Source: Muribaculaceae bacterium (GTDB lineage Bacteria; Bacteroidota; Bacteroidia; Bacteroidales; Muribaculaceae). From it: DNA of 63,278 bases. Made by a program: the position numbers and the translations under genes. The notes beneath the pieces were generated by a model. That model made no database searches, was not told the origin of the DNA, and saw only the letters and a program-made list of their open reading frames with translations. The stretch is from NCBI GenBank assembly GCA_009775265.1, contig VSPG01000009.1, positions 1-63,278 of the forward strand, given 5' to 3'. Shown one piece after another: positions 23,956-33,068 of the stretch. Every line of letters starts with the position of its first letter. Positions within the stretch are counted from its first letter, which is position 1.

Positions 23956-24594
23956 ATGGCAGACCACGATATAATATTCAGATATTTTCCGGACATGAAC
24001 GAGCGCCAGCGCGCTCAGGTTCAGGCTTTGGCCGGCCTTTACGGGGAGTGGAACGCGCGTATCAACGTGATTTCGCGGCGCGACATCGACAACCTGTATC
24101 CCGCCCATATTCTTCACAGCCTTGCCATTGCGGCTTTCCTCGGTCCTCTCGAGCCTGGCACTACATTTCTCGACATGGGCACCGGCGGCGGTCTGCCCGG
24201 CATCCCGCTGGCCATAGCCTATCCCGACTGCCGCTTCCATCTCATCGACCGCATAGGAAAGAAAATACGTGTGGCCACGGAGATAGCGTCGGCTCTCGGC
24301 CTTGACAACGTGACATTCCAGCATGGTGATATAGGCGAATGTCACAAAAAGTACAACTATGTGGTGAGCCGGGCGGTAATGGCACTCGACGCCCTTGTGC
24401 CGCTGATAGCCAAAAATGTGGAACGTGGCAGCTGTGGCGCGAACCGTTATGCCGACGGGCTTGTTTGCCTTAAAGGCGGCGATTTGTCGGCTGAAATAGC
24501 CGGCACGAAGCGTCCGGCCGTTGAATACGGACTTCAGGAATTTATTCCCGAACCGTGTTTCGAAACGAAAAAACTGGTTTACGTGCCATTTTAA
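23956..24594 (+). CDS. rsmG: 16S rRNA (guanine-527-N7)-methyltransferase RsmG
   Basis: SAM-dependent methyltransferase that adds m7G at 16S position 527 (E. coli numbering) in the cytoplasm. 212 aa, normal length. The RsmG pattern is present: WNARINVISRRD, HILHSLAI, the SAM loop LDMGTGGGLPGIPLA (residues 73-86), VSRAV and a C-terminal LKGG motif. It starts 15 bp after the PatB-DapF fusion and is followed after 22 bp by a metallo-hydrolase, so the three probably share a transcript. Confidence 0.95.
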   Translation: MADHDIIFRYFPDMNERQRAQVQALAGLYGEWNARINVISRRDIDNLYPAHILHSLAIAAFLGPLEPGTTFLDMGTGGGLPGIPLAIAYPDCRFHLIDRIGKKIRVATEIASALGLDNVTFQHGDIGECHKKYNYVVSRAVMALDALVPLIAKNVERGSCGANRYADGLVCLKGGDLSAEIAGTKRPAVEYGLQEFIPEPCFETKKLVYVPF

Positions 24595-24616
24595 CCACGC
24601 AACTATACATACTGCG

Positions 24617-25264
24617 ATGCTGAATATCAAACAATTCGTTTTTAATCTTTTTGAGGAAAACACCTATGTGGTGAGCGATTCCGCCACATCCGATGCCATA
24701 ATAATAGACCCCGGCATGAGCCGTGCCGAAGAACATGAGCGGCTTGATGCCTATGTGGCCGAAGCTGGACTCAAGATAAAGTGTATAGTGCTTACACACA
24801 TGCATCTTGATCATTGTTTCGGGGCCAACGGTGCATCAAAACGCTATGGAACGCCTATCGCGGCTTCGGCGGGCGATGCGATTCTCGGAGTGTCCATTGC
24901 GGGGCAGGCCGCGCGTTTCGGCATTTACATGCCTGAAAGCGAAGCGGTGCGAGCCTCGGTTGAACTTTCCGACGGCGACACTGTGGATGTGGGTGGTGAG
25001 AAACTGCTTGTGATAGGCGTGCCGGGCCACAGCCGCGGAGGCATTGCGCTATACAGCGCAGATGGGCGGGTGGTATTTACGGGCGACAGTCTTTTCCGTC
25101 GCTCCATAGGCCGCACCGACCTTCCCGGGGGCAATCACGAGGCGCTTGTGGAAAGTGTCACGACGCGCTTGCTCTCGCTCCCCGACGACACGCTTGTGCT
25201 GCCCGGCCATGGTCCTTCCACCACGATAGGAGAGGAACGCCTCGGCAATCCGTTTCTGGTATAG
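24617..25264 (+). CDS. Metallo-beta-lactamase-fold hydrolase (glyoxalase II-like)
   Basis: 215-aa cytoplasmic metal-dependent hydrolase. The metal motif HMHLDH is at residues 61-66; further ligands are in GVPGHSRGG, FTGDSLF and a final LPGHGP. Such proteins resemble hydroxyacylglutathione hydrolases, but glutathione use in this group is doubtful, so the thioester substrate is unknown. The ATG at 24617 is chosen because it starts the strand IKQFVFNLFEENTYVV typical of the family. The upstream ATG at 24521 lies inside rsmG. It is the last gene of its operon; a strong terminator follows. Confidence 0.9.
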   Translation: MLNIKQFVFNLFEENTYVVSDSATSDAIIIDPGMSRAEEHERLDAYVAEAGLKIKCIVLTHMHLDHCFGANGASKRYGTPIAASAGDAILGVSIAGQAARFGIYMPESEAVRASVELSDGDTVDVGGEKLLVIGVPGHSRGGIALYSADGRVVFTGDSLFRRSIGRTDLPGGNHEALVESVTTRLLSLPDDTLVLPGHGPSTTIGEERLGNPFLV

Positions 25265-25311
25265 CTATAGGTCTCTCAACAACGCACAAACGCAAATATG
25301 CCAATATCACC

Positions 25312-25343
25312 AAAAGAGCGGTGCCGCGCGGCACCGCTCTTTT
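25312..25343. terminator. Bidirectional terminator between two convergent operons
   Basis: A perfect 14-bp stem with A-run and T-run ends (AAAAGAGCGGTGCC at 25312-25325, complement at 25330-25343) and a GCGC loop separates the plus-strand hydrolase from the minus-strand efflux gene. Confidence 0.92.
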
Positions 25344-25392
25344 GATGATATTTAAACAGGGATATGCGTGGAGCGTGTCCCTGTGTAATTCT

Positions 25393-28300
25393 CTATTGCC
25401 ATCCTCCGCCAAGGGCTTTGTACAGGTTGGCGAGTGCGAGATATTGGTCGCGTACGGCATTGGAGAGGCCTATCTGCGCGTCGAAATAGCGGCGTTGCGC
25501 GTCGAGAACATCGATGTAGTTCAGCGAGCCGGCCCGGTATTGGATATGGGCGAGTTCCACGTATTTGAGCGCAGCGTCGCGCAGGTCGCGTCGCAGGCTT
25601 ACGGTCTCTCCGGCTTTCTGCATTGCGCTTGCGGCATCGCTTGCGTCGCTGAACGCGTCCAGAACGGCTTTTTCGTAGGCCAGACGTGCCTGATCGTAGG
25701 CGGCAATCGAAGCCTTGTATTTGCGCTTGTTGCGTCCGAAGTCGAGTATTGTGCCGGTTATGCTGCCGATGGTGTAGGTGAACGGCGAGCGCAGGAGTCC
25801 TGCCACATCGTCGTTTTCCCATCCTGCCGTAAAACCTATGCGCAGTCGCGGAAAGCGGTTGGCGTAGCTTACGCCGACTGCGGCCATGGCGCTACGCAGG
25901 CGTTGTTCGGCTGCCTGCACGTCGGGGCGTCGTTCGAGCAGCGTCGAGGGCAGTCCTACGGGCAGTTTACCGCTGTCGAGAGGTGCGAGCTGCAGTTTGC
26001 CACGGGCGATTTGTTCGGCCGGATAGCGCCCCATGAGCAGTGTCAGGGCGTTCTGGGCGTCGCGTATGCGGTGCTCGAGTCCCGGCACTAATGCTGCGGT
26101 GGTGGCGAGTTCCACCTGCGCCTGGCGGTAGGGGGTCTCGTGTGTCAGGCCTCCTTCGAAGCGCAGCTTCGCCATGCGCACGCTTTCTTCGCGAGTGCCT
26201 TTTGTGCGGCGTACTATGTCGAGTTCGTTGTCGAGCGCTACGAGCTGGTAGTAAAGGCTTGCCACTTCGGCAATAAGCGTCATGCGTGCGGCGCGTTCGT
26301 CGAACACTGTGGCCATGTATGACGCCTCTGCGCCGCGGCGTTCCCATTTGCGTCCACCCATTAGGTCGATTTCCCATGCCACGGTGGCTTTTATGTCGTA
26401 TTCGGGGTCGGCCGAATGCGGCTTGCCGCTGTAGTCGTTGGTCTCATAATCGGCGCTTATCAGTCCGGAAATAGTGGGTGTGAGGTTGAGGCGTGCTATT
26501 CCGTATGTCTGACGGGCTTCTTCCACGCGTGCCATGGCTATGGCGAGGTCGCGGTTGTGCTCGAGGGCTTCGGTTATGATGTCGGCGAGGTCGGAATCGG
26601 TGTAGATGCGCCACCATTCCATGTCGGCTATAGTGGCCGAATCGTTTGGGGCTATGCCGGGCACCTCGGTGGGAATCTGTCCGAGCTGAGGCGCCGCACA
26701 CTCCTTGACACCCGAGCAGGATGTGGCCGCAAGGCCTATGGCGAGGGGCAGAGCCAGCATGGCGGCTGTTTTGGCACGGGCTTTGCGCGCCATTCGCTTG
26801 GTGAAGTTGTTGATCATGACGAAGAAGAACGGAACGTATACTATGCCTACGGTTATGGCCATGAGCATGCCGAAAAAGACGCCGGTGCCTATGTCGCGGC
26901 GCGCGGCCGAGCCCGGACCGGAGGCGAACACGAGCGGCAGCAGGCCGAGGGTGAATGCCAGCGATGTCATCACGATGGGGCGGAAACGCAGCCGCGCGGC
27001 GGAGACGGCGGCTTTTACGGGGTCGGTGCCGCGCGCGGTTTCTTCGGATGCGAATTCCACTATCAGGATGGCGTTCTTGGCCACGAGGCCGACGAGCATC
27101 ACGAGCCCGATCTGGAAATAGACGTTGTTTTCGAGCCCGCACAGCCACACTCCGGCATAGGCGCCGAGTCCCGCCACGGGCAGCGACATTATCACGGCCA
27201 TGGGTATGCTCCAGCTTTCGTATTGTGCGGCGAGCACGAGGAACACGAACAGGAATGCCAGTCCGAGTACCATGCCGGTGTTGGCGGTCTCATGTTTCTG
27301 CTGGTAGCTCAGGCCGCTCCATTCCACTCCGATATTGTCGGGAAGGTGCTCGCTCACTATTTTCTCCAGCGCGGCCATGGCTTCGCCCGTGCTGTGTCCG
27401 CCGGAGGCTTCGCCGCTTACGGTGGCGGAGTTGAACATGTTGAAGCGCGAGATGGTGCCGGGGCCGGTGGTATAGTGTGTTTTGCCGAGTGTGGTCACGG
27501 GCACCATGGTGCCGGAGCCGCTGCGCAGGTAGAACAGGTTCAGGTTGTCGCGGTGGGCTCGGTATTGCGCATCGGCCTGCACGTATACTCTGTAGATGCG
27601 GTTGAACATGTTGAAGTCGTTGACGTAGACCGAACCGGTGAATGCCTTCATGGTTGAGAATACGTCGCTGATAGGAATGCCGAGCTGCTGCGCGCGGTCG
27701 CGATCGACGTCGAAGAACAGCTGCGGGATGTCCTCCTGCAGCGAAGTGGAGAGGTCGGACAGCTCCGGACGCATGGCGGCATAGTGTTTCAATGTGTCGA
27801 CGGCGTTGGCGAGGTCTTCGTATGTCGCGTCGCCGCGTGCTTCCAGCACCATTTCAAAGCCGCCGGACGAGCCCAGACCCGGAATGATGGCGGGAGTGAA
27901 CACATAAGCCTTGCATTCGGGGTATTCTGCAAACTCGGCCAATGCGCGCTTGCGCACTTCGGCGAGCGAGTTGGAGCCGCGTTCGTCCGATGGCTTCAGA
28001 ATCACGGTGAGGGTGGTATGCGCCTGGTTGGTGCCGGTGCGTGGTGATGAGCCCGTGACGTTGAGCACGTATTCCACGTCGCGGTCGGCCATAAGATAGG
28101 CTATTGCGCGGTCGGTCACGCGGCGGGTACGCTCGATAGTGGCGCCTTCGGGCAGTTCGAGCTCTACGGTGAAATATCCCTGGTCCTCGGCGCTAAGGAA
28201 GCTCGTGGGCACCATCCGGTTCATCACCCATATGAGTGCGAGCACGACGCCGAATGCGGCAATCATGCGCCGGGGGGTATGGATGGCACGCAGAACCATA

Positions 28301-29877
28301 GAGCAGTAGAAGTTGTTGCCGCGTGCGAGCCAGTAGTTGATGAGGCGGAACACGCGTGCTTTTTTACGCCCGTGCTGGGGACGCAGCAGCGCCGCGCACA
28401 TCACGGGCGACAGGGTGAGAGCTACTATGGTGGAGATTATCACCGATACGGCGATGGTGATGGTGAACTGGCGGTAAAGCTGGCCGGTGATGCCCGGAAG
28501 GAAGCTCACGGGCACGAATACGGCGCACAGAACAAGCGACATGGCTATCAGTGCGGAACCGAGTCCGTTCATGGCACGGCGAGTGGCCTCGCGTGCGTCG
28601 ACGCGTTCCGATTCCATGATGCGGTCGACGTTCTCCACCACGACTATGGCGTCGTCCACCACGATGCCTATGGCGAGAATCAGGCCGAGCAGTGTGAGCA
28701 TGTTGAGCGAGAATCCGAACATGAGCATGATGCCGAATGTGCCTATGAGGGATATGGGCACGGCAATTATGGGGATGACGGTGGCGCGCCAGTTCTGCAG
28801 CGACAGGAACACGACTATGATGACGATGATGAGCGCCTCGAAGAATGTGCGGTACACGTGGTGTATGGAGTCGGATATATACTCTGTCATGTCGAAGGGG
28901 ATGACATAGCTCATGCCGTCGGGGAAATTGCGGCTTATCTGCTTCATCTCTTTCTTGACGTTCTCGGCCACTTCGAGGGCGTTGGCGCCCGGAAGCATGT
29001 TGATGTTGAGCACGGCTGCGTTGCCTTGGTTGATGCCGCTCTCGGTGGAGTAGTTGGAGGCGTCGAGGTTGATGCGCGCCACGTCGCGCAGGCGGATTAC
29101 GGAGCCGTCAGCATTGGCACGCAGCACTATCCCGCCGAATTCTTCAGGCGACGAGAGGCGTCCGCGAGCGATGATGGGCATCGTTATGTCGATGTCGGAA
29201 ATAGGCGCCTGTCCGAGCACGCCTGCCGCAGATTCGCGGTTCTGGTCGAGCAGCGCGCGGCGTATGTCGCTGACGGTGAGACCGAGTTCGGCGAGTTTGT
29301 CGGGCATCACGTGTATCTGCATCGAGTAGTAGCGGCTACCCACGTTGCTGATGGAGCCTACGCCGGGCACGCGACGCAGCAGGTCGAGGATGTTGAGGGT
29401 GACATAGTTACTCAGGTACACCTCATCGAATTTGGTGTCGAGCGACAGCACCGTGATGGTCATGAGCTTGTTGGCTGTTTCCTTCTCCACGGAAATGCCG
29501 TTCTGCACCACTTCGGCCGGCAGGCGTGATTCGGCTTTTTTGATGCGGTTCTGCACGTCGACGGCGGCAAGTTCGGGGTCAACGTCGATGTCGAAAGTGA
29601 CAAGGGCGGTGAATCCGCCGGAGTTGGTGCTCTTGCTGTCCATGTAGATCATGCCCGGCGTGCCGTTGAGTTCCTGCTCGATGGGTGTGGCCACGGCCTG
29701 GGTGACAGTCATGGCGTCGGCTCCGGGATAGGATGCCGATACGCGCACCACGGGCGGCACTATGTTGGGGTACTGGTCGACGGGCAGCATTACGAGGCCT
29801 ATGCAGCCGAGCAGCACGATGACTATCGACAGTACGATGGAGAATACGGGATGGTCGAGGAAGAAATTGCGTTTCAT
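25393..29877 (-). CDS. RND efflux permease fused to outer-membrane channel lipoprotein (AcrB-OprM type)
   Basis: 1494-codon ORF. Residues 1-~1028 are a full HAE1-type RND drug/proton antiporter: N-terminal span, two large periplasmic loops, proton-relay aspartates in GIVVDDAIVVVENV, and the lysine in LVGLVAKNAILIVEFA. From Met1029 the sequence is that of a complete TolC/NodT-family outer-membrane factor (466 aa), with its own basic n-region (MARKARAK), hydrophobic core and lipobox ATSC with Cys1054, then two OEP repeats. The pieces join without linker, as if only a stop codon and start were lost. The likely outcome is signal peptidase II cleavage at Cys1054, releasing the channel from the permease. 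An internal start at Met1029 (26793) is also possible. It is preceded by its adaptor gene (20-bp gap). Confidence 0.9.
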   Translation of the reverse strand: MKRNFFLDHPVFSIVLSIVIVLLGCIGLVMLPVDQYPNIVPPVVRVSASYPGADAMTVTQAVATPIEQELNGTPGMIYMDSKSTNSGGFTALVTFDIDVDPELAAVDVQNRIKKAESRLPAEVVQNGISVEKETANKLMTITVLSLDTKFDEVYLSNYVTLNILDLLRRVPGVGSISNVGSRYYSMQIHVMPDKLAELGLTVSDIRRALLDQNRESAAGVLGQAPISDIDITMPIIARGRLSSPEEFGGIVLRANADGSVIRLRDVARINLDASNYSTESGINQGNAAVLNINMLPGANALEVAENVKKEMKQISRNFPDGMSYVIPFDMTEYISDSIHHVYRTFFEALIIVIIVVFLSLQNWRATVIPIIAVPISLIGTFGIMLMFGFSLNMLTLLGLILAIGIVVDDAIVVVENVDRIMESERVDAREATRRAMNGLGSALIAMSLVLCAVFVPVSFLPGITGQLYRQFTITIAVSVIISTIVALTLSPVMCAALLRPQHGRKKARVFRLINYWLARGNNFYCSMVLRAIHTPRRMIAAFGVVLALIWVMNRMVPTSFLSAEDQGYFTVELELPEGATIERTRRVTDRAIAYLMADRDVEYVLNVTGSSPRTGTNQAHTTLTVILKPSDERGSNSLAEVRKRALAEFAEYPECKAYVFTPAIIPGLGSSGGFEMVLEARGDATYEDLANAVDTLKHYAAMRPELSDLSTSLQEDIPQLFFDVDRDRAQQLGIPISDVFSTMKAFTGSVYVNDFNMFNRIYRVYVQADAQYRAHRDNLNLFYLRSGSGTMVPVTTLGKTHYTTGPGTISRFNMFNSATVSGEASGGHSTGEAMAALEKIVSEHLPDNIGVEWSGLSYQQKHETANTGMVLGLAFLFVFLVLAAQYESWSIPMAVIMSLPVAGLGAYAGVWLCGLENNVYFQIGLVMLVGLVAKNAILIVEFASEETARGTDPVKAAVSAARLRFRPIVMTSLAFTLGLLPLVFASGPGSAARRDIGTGVFFGMLMAITVGIVYVPFFFVMINNFTKRMARKARAKTAAMLALPLAIGLAATSCSGVKECAAPQLGQIPTEVPGIAPNDSATIADMEWWRIYTDSDLADIITEALEHNRDLAIAMARVEEARQTYGIARLNLTPTISGLISADYETNDYSGKPHSADPEYDIKATVAWEIDLMGGRKWERRGAEASYMATVFDERAARMTLIAEVASLYYQLVALDNELDIVRRTKGTREESVRMAKLRFEGGLTHETPYRQAQVELATTAALVPGLEHRIRDAQNALTLLMGRYPAEQIARGKLQLAPLDSGKLPVGLPSTLLERRPDVQAAEQRLRSAMAAVGVSYANRFPRLRIGFTAGWENDDVAGLLRSPFTYTIGSITGTILDFGRNKRKYKASIAAYDQARLAYEKAVLDAFSDASDAASAMQKAGETVSLRRDLRDAALKYVELAHIQYRAGSLNYIDVLDAQRRYFDAQIGLSNAVRDQYLALANLYKALGGGWQ

Positions 29878-29897
29878 CTTTTCTCGGCTTTATTTCT

Positions 29898-31067
29898 TTA
29901 TTTTATGGAATCGGATGGCACGGGACGCACTTTCATGCCGTGGCGCAGCTTGTGGTAGCCTTCGGCCACGATTTTCTCGCCGGAGCTCAGGCCTCGTTCT
30001 ATGATTACTTCGTTGCCGGATTCGGGCCCTGTCTCCACAAAGCGTTTTTCAACAAAACTGTCGGGCAGCACCACGTACACGAATGCTCCTCCTTTTTCCA
30101 CGACGAGCGCTTTAGACGGAATTTCTATGGCATCGGTGCGCACGTCCATGAGCAGTTTCACTTTGGTGAATTCTCCAGGCAGCAGTTCGCGCTCGGGGTT
30201 GGGCATTTCGGCGCGCACGCTGAATGTGCCTGTCTTGGGGTCGACCTGCGGCGATGCGAAGTCGAGGAGGCCGCGGTGCGGATATACGCTGCCGTCGGCG
30301 AGCGTGACGGTGACGTAAGGGTTCCATCCGCGGTGTTCGTCATCGTGGCCGAGGTTGACGTTGCGCTCTTTGCTGCGCAGATAGTCGATGGCTGTCATGG
30401 AGAAGTCGATGCGCACGGTGTCGCTTTTCACTATCGTGGCAAGGAGCGATTTCGCGCCGGGACCTACGAGTGCGCCGATGTCGGCACCTGTTTCGGATAT
30501 ATATCCCGACGTCGGTGCTGTGACCTGTGTGTAGCTGAGTGTCTGCGATGCCTGCTTGAGGTCGGCTTCGGCCACGCTCACTTCGGCTTTGGCGCTTTCG
30601 TAGGCTGCTACGGCGTTGTCGAGGTCGAGCTGTGATGCGGCATTCTGTGCGAACAGCGGCCGGATGCGGTTGAGGTCGCGTTCGGTTTTCTGTGCGAGCG
30701 CACGCGCTTTTTCGAGGTTGGCGCGAGCTTTTTCAAGGTTGGCGCGGTATACGGTTGGGTCGATGATGAACAGCAGGTCGCCTTTGTCCACATAGCTTCC
30801 TTCGCGGAAGTTCATGCGCTGAAGGTAGCCCTCGACGCGTGCGCGTACTTCGACAAACTGCTGCGCGCGGATTCGCCCTGCAAATTCGCTGTAGATGCTC
30901 ACATCCTGCTTATGTACAGGCATGGTAGCTACCACTGGGAGCTCCGCGGTTTTGGGTTTCGGGCGGGACAGGTATATAAACATAACCACTGCCGCAGCTA
31001 CTGCCACTGCGATTCCTATCCAGGCTGCCACGCTGATGCGTTTTATGAAATTTACGATTGAGGACAT
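29898..31067 (-). CDS. RND efflux periplasmic adaptor (AcrA/MexA family)
   Basis: 389-aa membrane-fusion protein linking the inner-membrane pump to the outer-membrane channel. The N-terminus has an uncleaved-type membrane anchor (about residues 13-33, AAWIGIAVAVAAAVVMFIYL) with no lipobox cysteine. Then come the lipoyl halves (VRARVEGYLQRMNFREGSYVDKGDLLF and APTSGYISETGADIGALV), an alpha-helical hairpin rich in Ala/Glu/Lys, the beta-barrel and the membrane-proximal domain. It is the first gene of the efflux operon, 20 bp before the permease-channel fusion. No TetR or other regulator is adjacent. Confidence 0.93.
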   Translation of the reverse strand: MSSIVNFIKRISVAAWIGIAVAVAAAVVMFIYLSRPKPKTAELPVVATMPVHKQDVSIYSEFAGRIRAQQFVEVRARVEGYLQRMNFREGSYVDKGDLLFIIDPTVYRANLEKARANLEKARALAQKTERDLNRIRPLFAQNAASQLDLDNAVAAYESAKAEVSVAEADLKQASQTLSYTQVTAPTSGYISETGADIGALVGPGAKSLLATIVKSDTVRIDFSMTAIDYLRSKERNVNLGHDDEHRGWNPYVTVTLADGSVYPHRGLLDFASPQVDPKTGTFSVRAEMPNPERELLPGEFTKVKLLMDVRTDAIEIPSKALVVEKGGAFVYVVLPDSFVEKRFVETGPESGNEVIIERGLSSGEKIVAEGYHKLRHGMKVRPVPSDSIK

Positions 31068-31124
31068 GATAACGTGATGATAGAATGTGATGATTGCATT
31101 ATTAACGTGAAAAAGCAGTGCAAA

Positions 31125-31174
31125 GTTCGCAAAAAGCCCCGAATTGTTTTTTTAATCCGGGGCTTTTTGCGAAC
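31125..31174 (-). terminator. grpE-dnaJ terminator
   Basis: A 17-bp perfect stem (31125-31141 with 31158-31174) with a T/A-rich 16-nt loop starts 14 bp after the dnaJ stop and separates it from the efflux operon. Confidence 0.9.
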
Positions 31175-31188
31175 AATATTGTGTTAAT

Positions 31189-32352
31189 TTACTCAAAAAT
31201 GTGGCTTAGCTTGGAGAATATGCGGTTTTTCTCGGCTTCGGTGGGCTGCATGTTGGGAGAGTTCCGCAGGCTTTCCACTGCGGCGCGTTCTGCATCGGAA
31301 AGTTTTTCGGGGATATATACCATCACGTTGACGAGTTCGTCGCCAGTCGGGCCTCCGTCGGGCGAGGGCAGTCCTTTGCCGCGCATGCGGAGCACTTTCC
31401 CGGGCTGGGTGCCGGGAGCTATGTTGAGGCGTGCGCGTCCGCCTATCGTGGGCACTTCCACGCTGCCGCCCAAAGTGGCGGTGGGGATGTCGAGCATGAG
31501 GTTGAAAATCACGTCGCTGCCGTCGCGTATGAGCTGCGGATGCTTTATTTCCTCTATTACCACGAGGAGGTCGCCGTTGACACCTCCGCCGCGCGGTGCG
31601 TTGCCGCGTCCCTTGACGGTTAGGGTCTGTCCGTCGGCCACTCCGGCCGGCACACGGAACGAAACCTGCTCGTCGCTGCGCTGCACACCTTCGCCGTTGC
31701 AGTAGGTGCAGCGTTCGGTTATCACTTTTCCTGTGCCTTCGCATGTGGGGCACACGCTCTGCACCTGCTGTGCGCCGAAGAAACTCTGCTCTACGGTGGT
31801 GACTATGCCTGTGCCGTGGCATGTGGAGCAAGTGGCGAACGCTGTGCCGTTTTTGGCGCCTGTGCCGTCGCAGTGGGTGCACTTAACGTAGGTGGGTACC
31901 TTGAGGGTCTTGTCCACGCCTTTGGCGATTTCTTCCAAAGTCAGTTTTATGCGTATGCGCAGGTCGGAGCCTCGGCGCTGGCGTCGACGTGGCGAGCCTC
32001 CGGTGGCGCCGCCGAAAGGACCTCCGGCACGCCTGCCGCCGAATATGTCGCCGAACATCGAGAATATGTCGTCCATAGACATTCCGCCTGCCGAATAGTA
32101 CTCGCCTCCGCCTGGGAATCCCTGCGGCCCCATGGAGTGGCCGAACTGGTCGTACTTCTGGCGCTTTTCAGGGTTGCTGAGCACGTCGTAGGCCTCGGCC
32201 GCCTCCTTGAATTTTTCTTCAGCCGCCTTGTCGCCCGGATTTTTGTCGGGATGGTATTTTATGGCGAGCTTGCGATAGGCTTTCTTTATGGTGTCGGCGT
32301 CGGCGTTGCGTTCCACGCCCAGCACTTCATAGTAGTCGCGTTTGTTGTCCAT
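31189..32352 (-). CDS. dnaJ: Chaperone protein DnaJ
   Basis: 387-aa Hsp40 co-chaperone that delivers unfolded proteins to DnaK and stimulates its ATPase. The N-terminal J domain has the HPD triad in KYHPDKNPG. A Gly/Phe-rich region follows. The zinc domain has four CxxCxGxG repeats (CTHCDGTG, CSTCHGTG, CPTCEGTG, CTYCNGEG), and then the C-terminal substrate domains. Length is standard. It follows grpE by 15 bp; dnaK is not in the window. Confidence 0.97.
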   Translation of the reverse strand: MDNKRDYYEVLGVERNADADTIKKAYRKLAIKYHPDKNPGDKAAEEKFKEAAEAYDVLSNPEKRQKYDQFGHSMGPQGFPGGGEYYSAGGMSMDDIFSMFGDIFGGRRAGGPFGGATGGSPRRRQRRGSDLRIRIKLTLEEIAKGVDKTLKVPTYVKCTHCDGTGAKNGTAFATCSTCHGTGIVTTVEQSFFGAQQVQSVCPTCEGTGKVITERCTYCNGEGVQRSDEQVSFRVPAGVADGQTLTVKGRGNAPRGGGVNGDLLVVIEEIKHPQLIRDGSDVIFNLMLDIPTATLGGSVEVPTIGGRARLNIAPGTQPGKVLRMRGKGLPSPDGGPTGDELVNVMVYIPEKLSDAERAAVESLRNSPNMQPTEAEKNRIFSKLSHIFE

Positions 32353-32367
32353 AGCGTGGATGGTGTG

Positions 32368-32964
32368 TTATTCGCCCACGGCCACTTTTGCGTGGCGCAG
32401 CACTTTGTCGTTTATCATATATCCTTTCTGCACGGTGTCCACTACTTTGCCTTTGAGTTCGGGCGCAGGGGCGGGCAGGGTGGCAATGGCCTCGTGCAGG
32501 TCGGCGTCAAAATCGTTGCCGGTGCTTTCTATGGCCTTTACTCCGTTGTCGGAGAGGTATTTCACGAGTTTGTTGTAAATCAGCTCCATGCCTTCGCGCA
32601 CGCCTTCGGCGTTTTCAGTGCCGGCTGTGGCCTGGAGGCCGCGTTCGAAGTCGTCCACGATGGGCAGCAGTCCGGCAAGCACTTTTTCGGCGCCGTTGCG
32701 GAGTATTTCTGCTTTTTCCTTCACCACACGTTTGCGGAAGTTGTCGAAGTCGGCCATCAGGAATAGGTATTCCTTCTTTTCCTTTTCCACAGCGGCTTTG
32801 GCATCTGCAAGCTGTTGCTGCAGGGCTTCTATGCGGTGCAGTTCCTCGTCGACGCATTCGTCGGCTTCGGCCTCGGCTTCCTCTGCCATTGTTTCGGGAG
32901 CGACGGCGTCTTCCAGGTTTATTTCTTCAGGGGTGGTTTCTTCGTTATTGTAGTGTTTGCTCAT
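32368..32964 (-). CDS. grpE: Nucleotide exchange factor GrpE
   Basis: 198-aa exchange factor that releases ADP from DnaK. A long acidic, low-complexity N-terminus (EETTPEEINLEDAVAPE...) leads into the long dimeric coiled coil (IEALQQQLADAKAAVEKEKK) and the beta domain with DADLHEAIATLPAP and VVDTVQKGYMINDKVLRHAKVAV, the family signature. It begins the grpE-dnaJ operon. No CIRCE-like inverted repeat was seen upstream. Confidence 0.96.
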   Translation of the reverse strand: MSKHYNNEETTPEEINLEDAVAPETMAEEAEAEADECVDEELHRIEALQQQLADAKAAVEKEKKEYLFLMADFDNFRKRVVKEKAEILRNGAEKVLAGLLPIVDDFERGLQATAGTENAEGVREGMELIYNKLVKYLSDNGVKAIESTGNDFDADLHEAIATLPAPAPELKGKVVDTVQKGYMINDKVLRHAKVAVGE

Positions 32965-33068
32965 ATTCCTATATCAATTACATATTCGTCTAATGCAAAA
33001 ATGTTGCCAAAGACGAGGCTCCGGCAAGGTATCCGATGAAATTACAACAAAAATGCCGCAAATATCGT

